The notes beneath the pieces are model-generated. The model did no database searches. It had not been told where the DNA came from and was given only the letters and a program-made list of their open reading frames with translations. Made by a program: the position numbers and the translations under genes. From Myrica gale (Eukaryota; Streptophyta; Magnoliopsida; Fagales; Myricaceae), in the NCBI GenBank assembly GCA_963930655.1, contig OZ005607.1, positions 14,896,874 through 14,960,873 on the forward strand: a stretch of 64,000 bases of DNA, read 5' to 3'. This document shows, in pieces, positions 11,301-22,268 of this stretch. The first letter of the stretch is position 1, and every line of letters begins with the position of its first letter.

Positions 11301-12584
11301 AAGAATTTATATTCTGATGACCATGACTTTGGTGATGAATATAGTGCTTGTGAGAAAATTGCATGTGGTAAGTTCTTTAGGCTTGATGGGTTCTTGTTCC
11401 GAGAAAATAAGTTATGTGTGCCTAATTGTTCAATGCGGGAGTTATTAGTGCAAGAATCCCATGGGGGGGGGGACTAATGGGACATTTTGGAGTTGCCAAA
11501 ACCTTAGCTATTTTACAAGAACACTTCTATTGGCCTCACATGAAGAGGGATGTTGAGAGAATTTGTGGTAGGTGTATCACATGTAGACAAGCTAAGTCCA
11601 ATGTGCAGGCCAATGGTTTGTATACTCCCTTACCTATTCCTAGTGAACCTTGGATTGATATTTCCATGGATTTTGTGCTAGGATTGCCTAGGACTAAACG
11701 TGGAAGAGATTCGATTTTTGTGGTCGTGGATAGATTTTCAAAAATGACACATTTTATTCCATGTCACAAAACGGATGATGCGTCGCATGTTGCTGATCTA
11801 TTCTTTAGGGAAATTATAAGACTACATGGCATGCCTAGGACGATTGTCTCGGATAGAGATGCGAAATTCTTGAGCTATTTTTGGAAGACTTTGTGGTGTA
11901 AGTTAGGCACTAAGTTATTGTTTTCCACTACTTGTCACCCACAAACGGATGGTCAAACTGAAGTTGTCAATAGGACTTTGTCTACTTTATTACGGGCAAT
12001 CATTAAAAAGAACATTAAAAACTTGGGAAGAATGTTTACCACATGTTGAGTTTGCCTATAATAGAGCTGTTCATTCTGCTACTCAATTTTCTCCATTTGA
12101 AATAGTATATGGTTTTAATCCTTTGACCCCATTGGATTTATCGCCTTTGCCTGTCACTGAACATGTTAATTTAGATGGCAAAAGGAAAGCTGACTTTGTT
12201 AAGCAGATTCACGAGCATGCAAGACTCAACATTGAGCGACGAACAGAGCAGTATGCAAAACAAGCCAATAAGGGTCGTCATAAGATAGTTTTTGAACCCG
12301 GCGATTGGGTTTGGCTACATATGCGGAAAGAGAGATTTCCCACGAAACGACGTTCCAAATTGCTCCCACGAGGCGATGGTCCTTTCCAAGTCCTCGAGCG
12401 CATCAATGATAACGCCTACAAGCTAGGTGAAGATTTGAGGGCAAATCCTTTTCAAGAGGAGGGGAATGATGGAGCTCAAGGTGCCGTTTCAAAGGAACCC
12501 GTTCAAGTACCAAGTGGAACGGTTACAAGGGCACGAGCAAAGAAGTTCAAGGATGCACGTTACGGGCTAATTCATGAGGCATGA
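8394..12584 (+). pseudogene. A1 Gag-Pol (capsid, CCHC, PR, RT, RNase H, IN)
   Basis: The open frame 8394-11477 (1,027 codons) carries the capsid core (ITWWVQL, YYRELY), CCHC knuckle from residue 204, protease IIDGGS near residue 300 (D-G-G is the usual form in these copies), a Glu/Lys/Ser-rich linker, RT from about residue 575 with YFDD at 693-696, and RNase H with its catalytic Asp near 842 and HTDHE. A ten-G run at 11463-11472 (eight bases with an AT in A3) shifts the frame. Integrase resumes with the H-H-C-C finger and DDE residues (SMDFV, VSDRD, GQTEVV). Extra A bases near 12015 shift it again. The IN C-terminal GPF-type region lacks 22 residues present in A3. The tail crosses into the LTR and stops early at 12582-12584. 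Confidence 0.9.
12454..12466 (+). promoter_or_regulatory. A1 polypurine tract
   Basis: AAGAGGAGGGGAA directly before the 3' LTR. It is also coding (Glu-Glu-Gly-Asn). The same tract precedes the 3' LTR in A3, B2 and E1. Confidence 0.9.
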
Positions 12585-13249
12585 GATCAAGCAAAGGCGT
12601 GGAAGCCCATTCAGCATGACCCACGAATTGTCAATGTGCTTCAAGTTCTAGAAGAGCCCGAGTAAGGTTTTCATTTGAGCATGCAAGGAAGTCTTCTAGA
12701 AGATACTCCTAATTAGGGCTTCGGATGGCATGAGTTTGGGCAGCAATTAGCCGCACCTTTCTTTCCTTATAGGTGCTGATTTCGAGTTTATTTTAGGTGT
12801 TAAGTTTGTTTCCTTTTTGGTTTAGGCGCCAAGTATTATTTCCTTAATAACCGAGTCTATTTTAGGTGTCATTTAGTTTCCTTTTGAACTAGGTTTAGGC
12901 GCCACTTTATTACCTTATTTGTGAGTGTCTCTTTTAGGGTTTTCGTGTATTAGATGGCCTATATATAGAGGCCTAAGTTGTAGTTCGAAATTCATTCGAT
13001 ATACACGGTTTTGTGAGGTTTTAATTCTCTTAGATTCTTTGACGAACTTCTCGAACTTATCGGGAATTTTCCCGTGGCGTTCAACTCGACTTATCAAACG
13101 GATTTCCATCCCGTTTGTGGCGTCTTCACCATACGAGGTTCTTGCTTTCCTAAGCAACGGGTCGAGGTTCCATTCGAATCCATGCTAGAAATGATCTTGG
13201 GTTCCCTATAGTTGTCGGGTCTTGTTACGGGATAACGAGGTTCACATCA
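12467..13249 (+). repeat. A1 3' LTR
   Basis: 783 bp, the partner of 6455-7237. The tail frame is prematurely stopped by a G-to-A change (TGGGAT to TGAGAT) at about 12582. Confidence 0.95.
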
Positions 13250-13576
13250 GATTCCTATTCTTGAAGGGATGTTCCAAGAATATTTATAGGGCCTTTGGCA
13301 TATAGAATAAACAGAACTTTGAGATTAATATTATTTGATAGGTCTTGTGATTCTCTTTGGTTCTTTGAAGAACTATTCGAACTTATCGGGATTTCCCGTG
13401 GCGTTCAACCCGACTTATCAAACGGAGTTTCCACCACCGTTTGTGGCGTCTTCCTTATACCGAGGTTCTTGTTTCTAATAAATAACGGGTCGAGGTTTCC
13501 ATTCGGATCTGTCCTAGAATGATCTTGAGTTCCCTTTCGTTGTCGGGTCTCATCATTCTTCGCGAGGTTCACATCA
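13250..13576 (+). repeat. B1 3' LTR, right part
   Basis: Starts with the second copy of the A1 target duplication (GATTC, 13250-13254) and continues the B1 LTR to its end, GGTTCACATCA at 13576. It contains the shared LTR 3' region (TTCTTTGAAGAAC, CCCGTGGCGTTCAA). The bases beyond 13576 are AT-rich satellite. Confidence 0.8.
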
Positions 13577-14965
13577 ATATCAGTATACATTTTTTAAACA
13601 CATATATTTGGACATTTTTTAATTACCTTTTGGTCTATAACAATTTCATTAATCTATCTACTTTGTTTTCTTCATCATGATCGTATGTAATTATTAAAGA
13701 AGTCAATTTTGACGATTTTTAAATTATCTTTTGTTCTATAACTCTTCCAATAACCTATTTGTATAATTTTCTTCCATATTAAGTTATATAATATTTAAAC
13801 TAATTAATGTGGAATATTTTTCAATTTTATTTTGGCCCATAGCTTTTACATGAATCTATTTCGCTCATTTACCACAATATTAACTTATCTAATTTTTTAA
13901 CTAACTAATTTGGACTATTTTTCAAATTTGTTTTCATTTATAACTCTTTCACTAATCTATTATTCAAATAATAAATTTGGCTCATTTTTAATATATAGTT
14001 TGGTCAATAGCCTTTCATTAATCGATTTGGCTAATTTTCTTCAATTTTAAGGTATCCAATTATTAAACAAGTTAATTTTGACGACTTTTTGGTTTAATTT
14101 TTCGTCTATAAGTCTTCCATTAATCTATTTACATCATTTTCTTCATTAATAAGGTTTCAAATGTTTAAACTAATTAATTTGGACTATTTTTCATTTTTAA
14201 TTTGGTCTATAACTCTTCCAATAATCTATTTGCATAATTGTCTTTCATATTAGGGTTTCCAATGTTTAAACTAATTAATTTGGACTATTTTTCCTTTTTA
14301 TTTTGTTCTATATCTCTTGCATTAATCTATTTGCTTCATTTACTTCATTAATATTGTATCCAATTATTAAACTAATTATTTTTTTTTGTCATTTTTAATT
14401 TATATTTTGGTCTAGAAGTCTTCCATTAATTTATTTGGCTCGTTTTCTTCAATATTAAGTTATCTAATTTTTAAAGTAATTAATTTGGACTATTTTTATT
14501 TGTATTTTGGTCTATAACTCTTCCATTAATCTATTTTGTTCCTTTTCTTCAATAATGAGGTATCTATGTTTTAATCAAATTAATTTGGATATTTTTTATT
14601 TATCTTTTGTCTATAACAATTCCATTAATCTATCTACTTCATTTTCTTCAATATGAAGGTATCAAATTATTAAACAAGTCAATTGAGACGATTTTTAAAT
14701 TATCTTTTGGTCTATAACTCTTCTAAAAATCTATTTGCAACATTTTCTTCAATATTAAGGTATCTAATGTTTAAACTAATTAATGTGGACAATTTTTCAA
14801 TTTTAATTTCGTGTATAATCGTTCATTAATCTATTCGCTTTATCTACTTAAATATGAAGGCAAGTAATTGTTAAAGTAATTAATTTGGACTACTTTTGAT
14901 CTATATTTTGGTCTACAACTCTTCTATTAATCTATTTGGTTCCTTTTCTTGAATAATATGGTATC
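13577..14965 (+). repeat. AT-rich ~100-bp subrepeat array, plus orientation
   Basis: About 14 degenerate units. Each contains GGTCTATAACTCTTCCATTA, then ATCTATTTGCTTCATTTTCTTC, then AATATTAAGGTATC and AATTAATTTGGACTA. No open reading frame is conserved. It is the same sequence class, in opposite orientation, as the AT-rich part of the 48.9-64 kb satellite. Confidence 0.85.
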
Positions 14966-15918
14966 AGATGCAAACCAAGGAGCTGGACATACACGTGGGA
15001 ATGGAGCTGAAGATCCTTTCTCATTTCCAAGTGGTCCAATTACAAGACTTAGAGCCAAACTTTTCAAGGAAGCCCTCAATGGGCTAACCCAAGTGAGTCA
15101 GGCTGACTCTAAAAGGACCAAGATGGGCTCAAATAATAACCGAGTCTTAGTCCATGTCATCATTGTCTCTGAGTGAATTTCCCGATGTCCCACATTCATT
15201 GCCGAGGTTTCCTATCCTTTTCCGAGGTGTCTATCTATCCCGGGTTTTCACACCCCGAGTGTACCTTTCGCTCATTCCAACCATTCCGAGGTGCTCCCGA
15301 GGTGCCCGCACTTTCTCCGGCTTACCCCCGTTATCATGCGACAAGTGAAGAGGCTCAATGTGAACAGTAAATGGGACCGGCAAGGTTAGCCTATTATTAG
15401 GCAAGAATTTATTGAATTTCAAGGATATTAAATAGGGGAAATGTTAGATACATTTAATCTGGTCTTTTAGCTATTTTTGGTTTCCTCTAGTAGTCCAAGA
15501 GGCCTAATTTCGTGGGAGCTTGTTAAGTGTTGTTTTAATGTTTTAGTTGTGACTTTTCCTACTTTTGGAGGGATGTTCCAAATATTTAGAAGGTCCATTT
15601 CGTGGGAACAGTAACCAATTCGTGATTAAGATTAAACTTTCAACTTTTGAGAGGTCTTGTGTTCGCCCTGGTTCTTCAAAGAACTCTTGGAACTTATCAA
15701 GTTTATCTTGTGGCGTTCAATCGACCGAAACTTATCACCTCGATTTCTCTAGAGTTTCTTGGGTTTTCTTGGTGTGGCGTTTCAATACTTCGTAGTTTTG
15801 GTTTTTCATCTGGTTAGGTGACGGGTCAAGGCTCAACCAATCTTGTCCTCACGTTCTTGGGGTTCCAATCCATCATTGTTATTGGGTTTTATCACAATTG
15901 TTGGTGGAGTTCGTATCA
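14966..15918 (+). repeat. C-type LTR embedded in satellite (plus)
   Basis: 953 bp, starting (A)GATGCAAACCAAGG and ending GGAGTTCGTATCA. The first ~210 bp encode a tail frame (SGPITRLRAK, ALNGL) with stop at 15174-15176. A GC-richer module with several CCGAGGT boxes follows at about 15200-15310. The start is preceded by GTATC; the bases after the end (GGGTC) look like a mutated copy of that duplication. No PBS follows, so it is a solo LTR within the repeat. Confidence 0.85.
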
Positions 15919-16065
15919 GGGTCCATTTTTTAAACACATTTTTTAATTATCTTTTGGTCTCTAACAATTTCATTAATCTATCTACTTTGTTTTCTTCGTC
16001 ATGATCGTATCTAATTATTAAAGAAATAAATTATGACGATTTTTGAATTGTCTTTTGGTCTATAT
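15919..16065 (+). repeat. AT-rich subrepeat remnant
   Basis: Begins with the TTTTTTAAACACAT edge that follows each C-type LTR, then one to two subrepeat units. It is cut by the D LTR at 16066. Confidence 0.75.
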
Positions 16066-16913
16066 GATGGAAATCAAGGTACATCGTTGGAGGATCCAAT
16101 TCCAGTTCCCATTGGGCCAGTTACGAGGGCACGAGCCGAGAAGTTTAAGGAGCTACTCAATGGGCTGATTCAAGTGGCATGGGCTCAAGCAAATTCATGG
16201 AGGCCCATTGAACAAGATCCACGTGGCCCACAAAGGAGTGACAATGTGATACACGTTCTAGAAGCTGATCAAGATTGATTTACACGCTACCTTTATTCCT
16301 TTTATGGTTGGACGTGAATGGCTATGTTAGGAACCTTTTCTTCCTATATTAGTTCGGATGGTGTAGCTGGTTGATGCCCTAATTTTGTTTCCTCATTGGT
16401 TTAGGCGCCAAGTTTTCTTTCCTTAGGAATAGAATTTGTTTTAGGCGTCAATAAGTTGCCTTATTTGCTAGGGTTAGCCGCCACTTTCTTTCCTTAATTA
16501 TGTGTGTTCTTTTAGGGTTTATTTCGTGTCTTGGTTGGCCTATATATAGAGGCCTAAGCTTTGTATTTCGACATTCAGTCAATATACACGAAAGTTGTGA
16601 GGATCTTAATTCTCTTTAGTTCTTTGAAGAACTTCTCGAACTTATCAGGATTTCCCGTGGCGTTCATCCTGACTTATCAAATGGATTTTCATCACCGTTT
16701 GTGGCGTTCAAGCAACCGAAACTTATCACGTTGATTTCTTGAGAGTTTCTTGGGTTTTCTTGGTGTGGCGTTTCAATACTTCGTAGTCTTGGTTTTTCAT
16801 CTGGTTAGGTGACGGGTCAAGGCTCAATCAACCAATCTTGTCCTCACGTACTTGGGGTTCCAATCCATCAATGTTATTGGGTTTCATCACAATTTTTGGT
16901 GGAGTTCGTATCA
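16066..16913 (+). repeat. Chimeric LTR: D-type 5' part, C-type 3' part
   Basis: Starts TGATGGAAATCAAGG with a tail frame (GPVTRARAEKFKE, stop 16276-16278), TTTAGGCGCC motifs and a TATATATA module followed by GAGGCC. At about 16701-16710 (GTGGCGTTCA, common to both families) it switches to C-type sequence and ends GTTCGTATCA at 16913, followed directly by satellite. The 5' edge cuts a subrepeat, whereas the 3' edge is the normal C-LTR/satellite edge. This fits homologous recombination between two LTRs. Confidence 0.8.
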
Positions 16914-18701
16914 ATATCCATTTTTTAAACACATAAATTTGGACATTTTTTAATTATCTTTTGGTCTATAACAATTTCATTAATCTATCTACTTTGTTTT
17001 CTTCATCATGATTGTATCTGATTATTAAAGAAATAAATTATGACGATTTTTAAATTGTCTTTTGATCTATAACTCTTCCAATAATTTATTTGCATAGTTT
17101 TCTTCCATATTAGGGTATATAATGTTTAAACTAATTAATGTGGACAGTTTCTCAATTTTATTTTTGCCCATAACTTTTACATGAATCTATTTGGCTCATT
17201 TACCTCAATATGAACTTATCTAATTCTTCAAATAACTAATTTTGGACTATTTTTCAATTTTGTGTTCATTTATAACTCTTTCACTAATCTATTTGCTTCA
17301 TTTACTTCAATATTAAGTCATTCAAATATTCAAATAATAAATTTAGCTAGTTTTTAATGTATATTGGTCAATAACCTTTCATTAATTGACTTAGATCGTT
17401 TTCTTCAATTTTAAGGTATCCAATTATTAAACAAGTTATTTTTGATGATTTTAGTTTATTTTTTCGTCTATAACTCTTCCATTAATCAATTTACATCATT
17501 TTCTTCATTAATAAGGTTTCGCATGTTTAAACTAATTAATTTCGACTATTTTTCATTTTTATTTTGGTCTATAACTCTTCCAATAATCTATTTGCATCAT
17601 TTTCTTTCATATTATGGTTTCCAACGTTTAAACTAATTAATTTGGACTATTTTTCCTTTTTATTTTGTTCTGTATCTCTTGCATTAATCTATTTGCTGAA
17701 TTTAATTCATTAATATGGTATCCAATTTTTAATTTATATTTTGGTCTAGAATTCTTCCATTAATTATTTGGCTTGTTTTCTTCAAAATTAAGTTATCTAA
17801 TTTTTAAACTAATTAATTTGGACTATTTTTATTTGTATTTTGGTCTACAACTCTTCCATTAATCTATTTTGTTCCTTTTCTTCAATAATGAGGTATCTAT
17901 GTTTTAATCAAATTAATTTGGACATTTTTATTTATCTTTTGTCTATAACAATTCCACTAATCTATCTACTTCGTTTTCTTCAATATGAAGGTATCTAATT
18001 AATTAACAAGTCAATTGGGACGATTTTTAAATTATCTTTGGGTCTATAACTCTTCTAAAAATCTATTTGCAACATTTTCTTCAATATTAAGGTATCTAAT
18101 GTTTTAAACTAATGAATGTGGTCTATTTTTCCTTTTTATTTTCGTGTATAATCGTGCCTGAATCTAGTCGCTTCGTCTACTTAAATATGAAGGCATCTAA
18201 TTGTTAAAGTAATTAATTTGAACTACTTTTTAGCTGTATTTTGGTCTACAACTCTTCCATTAATCTATTTTGTTCCTTTTCCTCGAATAATATGGTATCT
18301 ATGTTTTAATCAAATTAATTTGGACATTTTTTCTTTATCTTTTGTCTATAACAATTCCATTAATCTATCTACTTCATGTTCTTCAATATGAAGGTATCTA
18401 ATTATTAAACAAGTCAATTAAGACGATTTTTAAATTATCTTTTGGTCTATAACTCTTCTAAAAATTAATTTGCAACATTTTCTTCAATATTAAGGTATCT
18501 AATGTTTTAAACTAATTAATGTGGTCTATTTTTCCTTTTTATTTTCGTGTATAACCGTGCATGAATCTATTCGCTTCATCTACTTAAATATGAAGGCATC
18601 TAATTGTTAAAGTAATTAATTTGGACTACTTTTTATCTCTATTTTGGTCTACAACTCTTCCATTAATCTGTTTGGTTCCTTTTCTTCAATAATATGGTAT
18701 C
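16914..18701 (+). repeat. AT-rich subrepeat array, plus orientation
   Basis: About 18 degenerate ~100-bp units, the longest uninterrupted AT-rich block. Blocks of several units are themselves duplicated (for example, segments near 17900-18240 recur near 18310-18640). No coding signal. Confidence 0.85.
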
Positions 18702-18939
18702 AGATGCAAACCAAAGAGCTGGACATACATGTGGTCTACAACTCTTCCATTAATATGGTATCTCATTTCCAAGTGGCCCAATTACAAGACTTAGAGCCAA
18801 ACGTTTCAAGGAAGCCCTCAATGGGCTAATCCAAGAGAGTCGGGCTGATTCTAAAAGGACCAAGATGGGCTCAAATAATCACCAAGTCTTAGTCCATGTC
18901 ATCAATGTCTCTGAGTGAATTTCCCGACGTCCCACAGTC
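18702..18939 (+). repeat. C-type LTR, part 1 of 3 (nested insertions)
   Basis: Start (A)GATGCAAACC, followed by the tail-coding stretch. About 40 bp near 18730-18770 is a copy of satellite subrepeat sequence that replaced LTR bases. The LTR is split by solo LTR A2 and element B2 and continues at 19722-19750 and 23087-23596. Confidence 0.8.
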
Positions 18940-18944
18940 ATTGC

Positions 18945-19716
18945 TGATGGAGCTCAAGGTGCCGTTTCAAAGGAACCCGTTCAAGTGCCAAGTGGACCGG
19001 TTACAAGAGCCCGAGCAGAGAAGTTCAAGGATGCAGTCAACGGGCTAATTCAAGAGGCATGGGATCAAGCAAAGGCGTGGAAGCCCATTCAGCATGACCC
19101 ACGAATTGTCAATGTGCTCCAAGTTCTAGAAGAGCCCGAGTAGGGTTCATTTGAGCATGCAAGGAAGTCTTCTAGAAGATACTCCTAATTAGGGTTTCGG
19201 ATGGCATGATTGTGGGACTATTTTAGCCGCACCTTTCTTGCCATATAGGAGCTGATTTCGAGTTTAGTTTAGGTGTTAAGTTTGTTGCCTTTTTGGTTTA
19301 GGCGCCAAGCATTATTTCCTTAATAACCGAATCTATTTTAGGTGGCTTTTAGTTTCCTTTTGTACTAGGTTTAGGCGCCATGTTTAGGAGTGTTTCCTTT
19401 TAGGGTTTTCGTGTATAAGGTGGCCTATATATAGAGGCCTAAGTTGTAGTTCGAAATGGATTCAATATACACGGTTTTGTGAGGTTTTAATTCTCTTTGG
19501 TTCTTTGACGAACTTCTCGAACTTATCAGGAATTTTCCCGTGGCGTTCAACTCGACTTATCAAACGGATTTCCATCCCGTTTGTGGCGTCTTCACCATAC
19601 CGAGGTTCTTGCTTTCCTAAGCAACGGGTCGAGGTTCCATTCGAATCCATCCTAGAGACGATCTTGGGTTCCTCATAGTTGTTGGGTCTCGTTACGGGTT
19701 AACGGGGTTCACATCA
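18945..19716 (+). repeat. Solo LTR A2, family A
   Basis: 772 bp, TGATGGAGCTC to TTCACATCA, with perfect TSD ATTGC at 18940-18944 and 19717-19721. It is very similar to the A3 LTRs. The tail frame is intact up to its stop near 19141. Confidence 0.93.
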
Positions 19717-19755
19717 ATTGCTGAGGTCTCCATTACTTTGCCGAGGTGTCTATCT

Positions 19756-20757
19756 TGATGAGAATACGAGCAAGGCCTCAAATGTGCTAGTTCAAGTTCC
19801 TGTAGAGCCGGTTACGAGAGAACGAGACAAGAAGTTGAAGGACAAAATAATTCATGATATATGGGCCCAAGCGCATTTGTAGAGGCCCATCAAAGATGAT
19901 CCACTTTGTACAAGGATCCTGTCAAGAGATAATTTTGGGACTATTCTCGAAGAATCGGATTGCATGAAAATTCTAAGGGCAAAGTCTTTTCCTTTTGAAA
20001 ATTTTTGATTATTTATTTTGTCCAGCATTTAAATTTCGTGTGTGCTTTTGTGTTAGACGTGTGTGTCTCTTTTAGGCACATGTAGTTTTCTTTTCTTTCC
20101 TTTGTTAGTCGAGTGTGACCAGCCACAAAATTTCTTACCTTTTCTTTTAAGTTTCCGTGTGACCTGCTAGGAAAATTTTGGTTTCTCGTCCAGCTCTTTA
20201 AGTCCAATAAGGAAATTTATTTCCTATTCTAATTTGCTTTTACGTAGCTTTTGAGAAGTCAAATAAGGAAATCTATTTGACTATTCTAAAGTGGCTTTTA
20301 CGTATAGCTTTTGTCAAAATAAGGAATATTTCCTAAAATGTCTAGCTTGTGTTTCCGTCCACGTTATTGTGAGAGTCAAATAAGGATTAGTTTCCTTGTC
20401 TTATTTTTGTTTGCTGCGTCCAGCATATGTTAGTGTAAGTTTTATTTCCTTTTTAATTTCAACCCTTTAAATAGGAGCTTTGCATTGTAATTGAAAACGG
20501 CGATTGATCAATGAAATTATGAGAGTATTTCTCTTTGGTTCTTTGAAGAACTTCTCGAACTTATCAGGATTTCCCGTGGCGTTCAACTTGACTTATCAAA
20601 TGGATTTCCATCACCATTTGTGGCGTCCTCATCATACCGAGGTTTTTGCTTTCTTATGCAACGGGTCGAGGTTCCATTCGAATCAGTCCTAGAAACGATC
20701 TTGGGTTCCCTATAGTTTGTTGTTGGGTCTCGTTACGGGATAACGGGGTTCACATCA
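19756..20757 (+). repeat. B2 5' LTR
   Basis: Starts TGATGAGAATACGAGC, ends TTCACATCA. U3 is T-rich with GTCCAGC motifs. A TTTAAATAG box at 20466-20474 is followed by GAGCTTTGCATTGTAATTG. Confidence 0.92.
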
Positions 20758-20759
20758 TT

Positions 20760-20771
20760 TGGTATCAGAGC
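20760..20771 (+). promoter_or_regulatory. B2 primer-binding site
   Basis: TGGTATCAGAGC, two bases after the LTR, with a perfect initiator Met-tRNA match. Confidence 0.92.
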
Positions 20772-21055
20772 TTTGGTTCTAGTTCAGGTTTGCTTATCCT
20801 TTAAATTTCATTTATTTGTTTTTTTTCTCTTCTCCAATTCGGTTCACACCATCTATCTTTCCTGAGCCGAATTTCCGGAAAAAAAAATCAGAAAATGTCA
20901 TTTATTGAGGTTCCTGTTATTTTGAAATTCACCCCACTCCAACGCCATATTATTTTGAGTTAAACACAAGTGAAGAGGCTCCACGTTCTTGAGTATAAAC
21001 ATGTAAGGGAGAGTATTGTGAGGTCTTTTCTTCTAACCTTGTTTCTGCAGCAATC

Positions 21056-22268
21056 ATGTCTCAAAATCGTGGTAAGAGCGTGGCCAATGACGCTACCCAA
21101 CCAGCTAACCTGAAGGTGTATATGGAGGCCTTGGTGAGTGATATGAAGCGTGCGATGAATTTGCTGATGGAGCAATTGCACAAACGGATAGATCGGCTGG
21201 AGAATTCTTTTGAGAAGCAACCCCAAAATGGCCCCAAATTCCATAGACGAGAACGAGTTCCGCAATGGGAGGCTAGGATGGAGGATGAAGAACGTTATGG
21301 ATCTGTTGTTGAGGAAGAAGAGTATCGAAATTCCGTTGTTAACAACAGGAGAGTTGGACGAAGATATAGAGAAGCTAGGTTCCGGGAAGATAACAACTTG
21401 GGTTGTAATAAGATAAAGATTCAATCTTTTCAAGGTAGAGCTGATCCTGATGAATTCCTTGAGTGGGAGAAGAAGATGGAATTAGTTTTCTTGCCATAAC
21501 TATCTCGAGCCAAAGAAGGTAAGACTTGCTGTGAATGAATTTGCTGAATATGCTCTAACTTGGTGGGAGCAGCTTGTGATTCACAGGAGGCGGATAAGAG
21601 CACGACCAATAGAGACATGGAAGGAGCTGAAAACGTTGATGAGAAAGGAGTTCGTTCCATGTGACCCATATCGAGAGTTGTACCGAAAACTACAAGGAGT
21701 TAGATCGGGAAGCTGGAGTTTAGAGGAATCCTACAAGGAGGTGGATGAATCACAAACAGCCCAATCCGAGTTGAAGCCCGAGAATGTCAGCCACGTCCCT
21801 CAAGAGAATTGTTGCATCGCTGCCGAAAATGACGATTCCACCGCTGACGACCTGCTACCCTTGGAGGAAATTTCCGTGGAGGATCAATTAGCTCCTGAGG
21901 CATTACCATTGGCGGCAAGCAAAGCATTGACACCGACGCAAGTATATGAGGATCCATATGTTCCGGAATATGAGGTTGTCGTTCATGAGGAAACACCATA
22001 TGGCATTCTTTTTGATGTCTGCGATGATTTGATGACAAATCAATTTCAAGAGGAGGGGAATGATGAGAATACGAGCAAGGCCTCAAATGTGCTAGTTCAA
22101 GTTCCCGTAGAGCCGGTTACGAGAGAACGAGACAAGAAGTTCAAGGACGTACTCAACAAAATCATTCATGAGATATGGGCCCAAGCCCATTCGTGGAGGC
22201 CCATCAAAGATGATCAACTTTCTAGAAGGATCCGGTCAAGAGATAATTTTGGGACTATTCTAGAATAA
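21056..22268 (+). pseudogene. B2 Gag-tail fusion, one frameshift
   Basis: The ATG lies just after TTTCTGCAG. 21056-21487 encodes the Gag N-region (coiled-coil-like MKRAMNLLMEQL, basic RRER, PSFQG-like, EWEKK). Relative to A1 two bases are missing in the FDCHNY codons near 21494, which shifts the frame. 21531-22268 is then open for 245 codons: capsid start (LTWWEQL), then linkers VDESQ, NDDSTADDL, LTPTQVYED, HEETPY and DVCDDL, then FQEEGND and the tail inside the 3' LTR to a stop at 22266-22268. All internal junctions are in frame, as in B1. No catalytic motif remains. Confidence 0.82.

Larger units (their letters stand above)
6455..13249 (+). mobile_element. Full-length CRM-like Ty3/gypsy element A1
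   Basis: A 6,795-bp element with two 783-bp LTRs, TSD GATTC on both sides (6450-6454, 13250-13254), PBS at 7240-7251 and PPT at 12454-12466. By eye the LTRs differ at about 22 positions (~97% identity). The internal region encodes Gag with CCHC, protease, RT, RNase H and integrase in Ty3/gypsy order. The lack of a classical chromodomain and the tail reading into the 3' LTR are CRM-clade traits. The copy is dead: it has frameshifts in gag, at a poly-G run near 11463 and near 12015, stops in gag and tail, and a 66-bp in-frame loss in the integrase C-terminus. Confidence 0.93.
3812..13576 (+). mobile_element. Non-autonomous CRM-like element B1 (5' LTR missing)
   Basis: A deletion derivative related to B2 at 19756-23081. 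It runs leader, gag N-half, short linkers, polyprotein tail, 3' LTR. Zinc knuckle, protease, RT, RNase H and integrase are absent, at the same junctions as in B2. The 5' LTR and PBS are replaced by copia sequence at 3811/3812. Two later insertions interrupt it: a solo E-type LTR at 4456-5319 (TSD TGTTT) and full-length element A1 at 6455-13249 (TSD GATTC). Its own 3' LTR is therefore in two pieces, 5885-6454 and 13255-13576. Without inserts it would be about 2.1 kb. Confidence 0.8.

Noticed and set aside
13577..14965. AT-rich region as the internal part of a TRIM- or LARD-like element between C LTRs
   Set aside because: No PBS follows the C LTR end and no PPT precedes the next C LTR, while a 5-bp duplication borders the LTR itself. 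The LTR is the insert and the AT-rich DNA is the host repeat.
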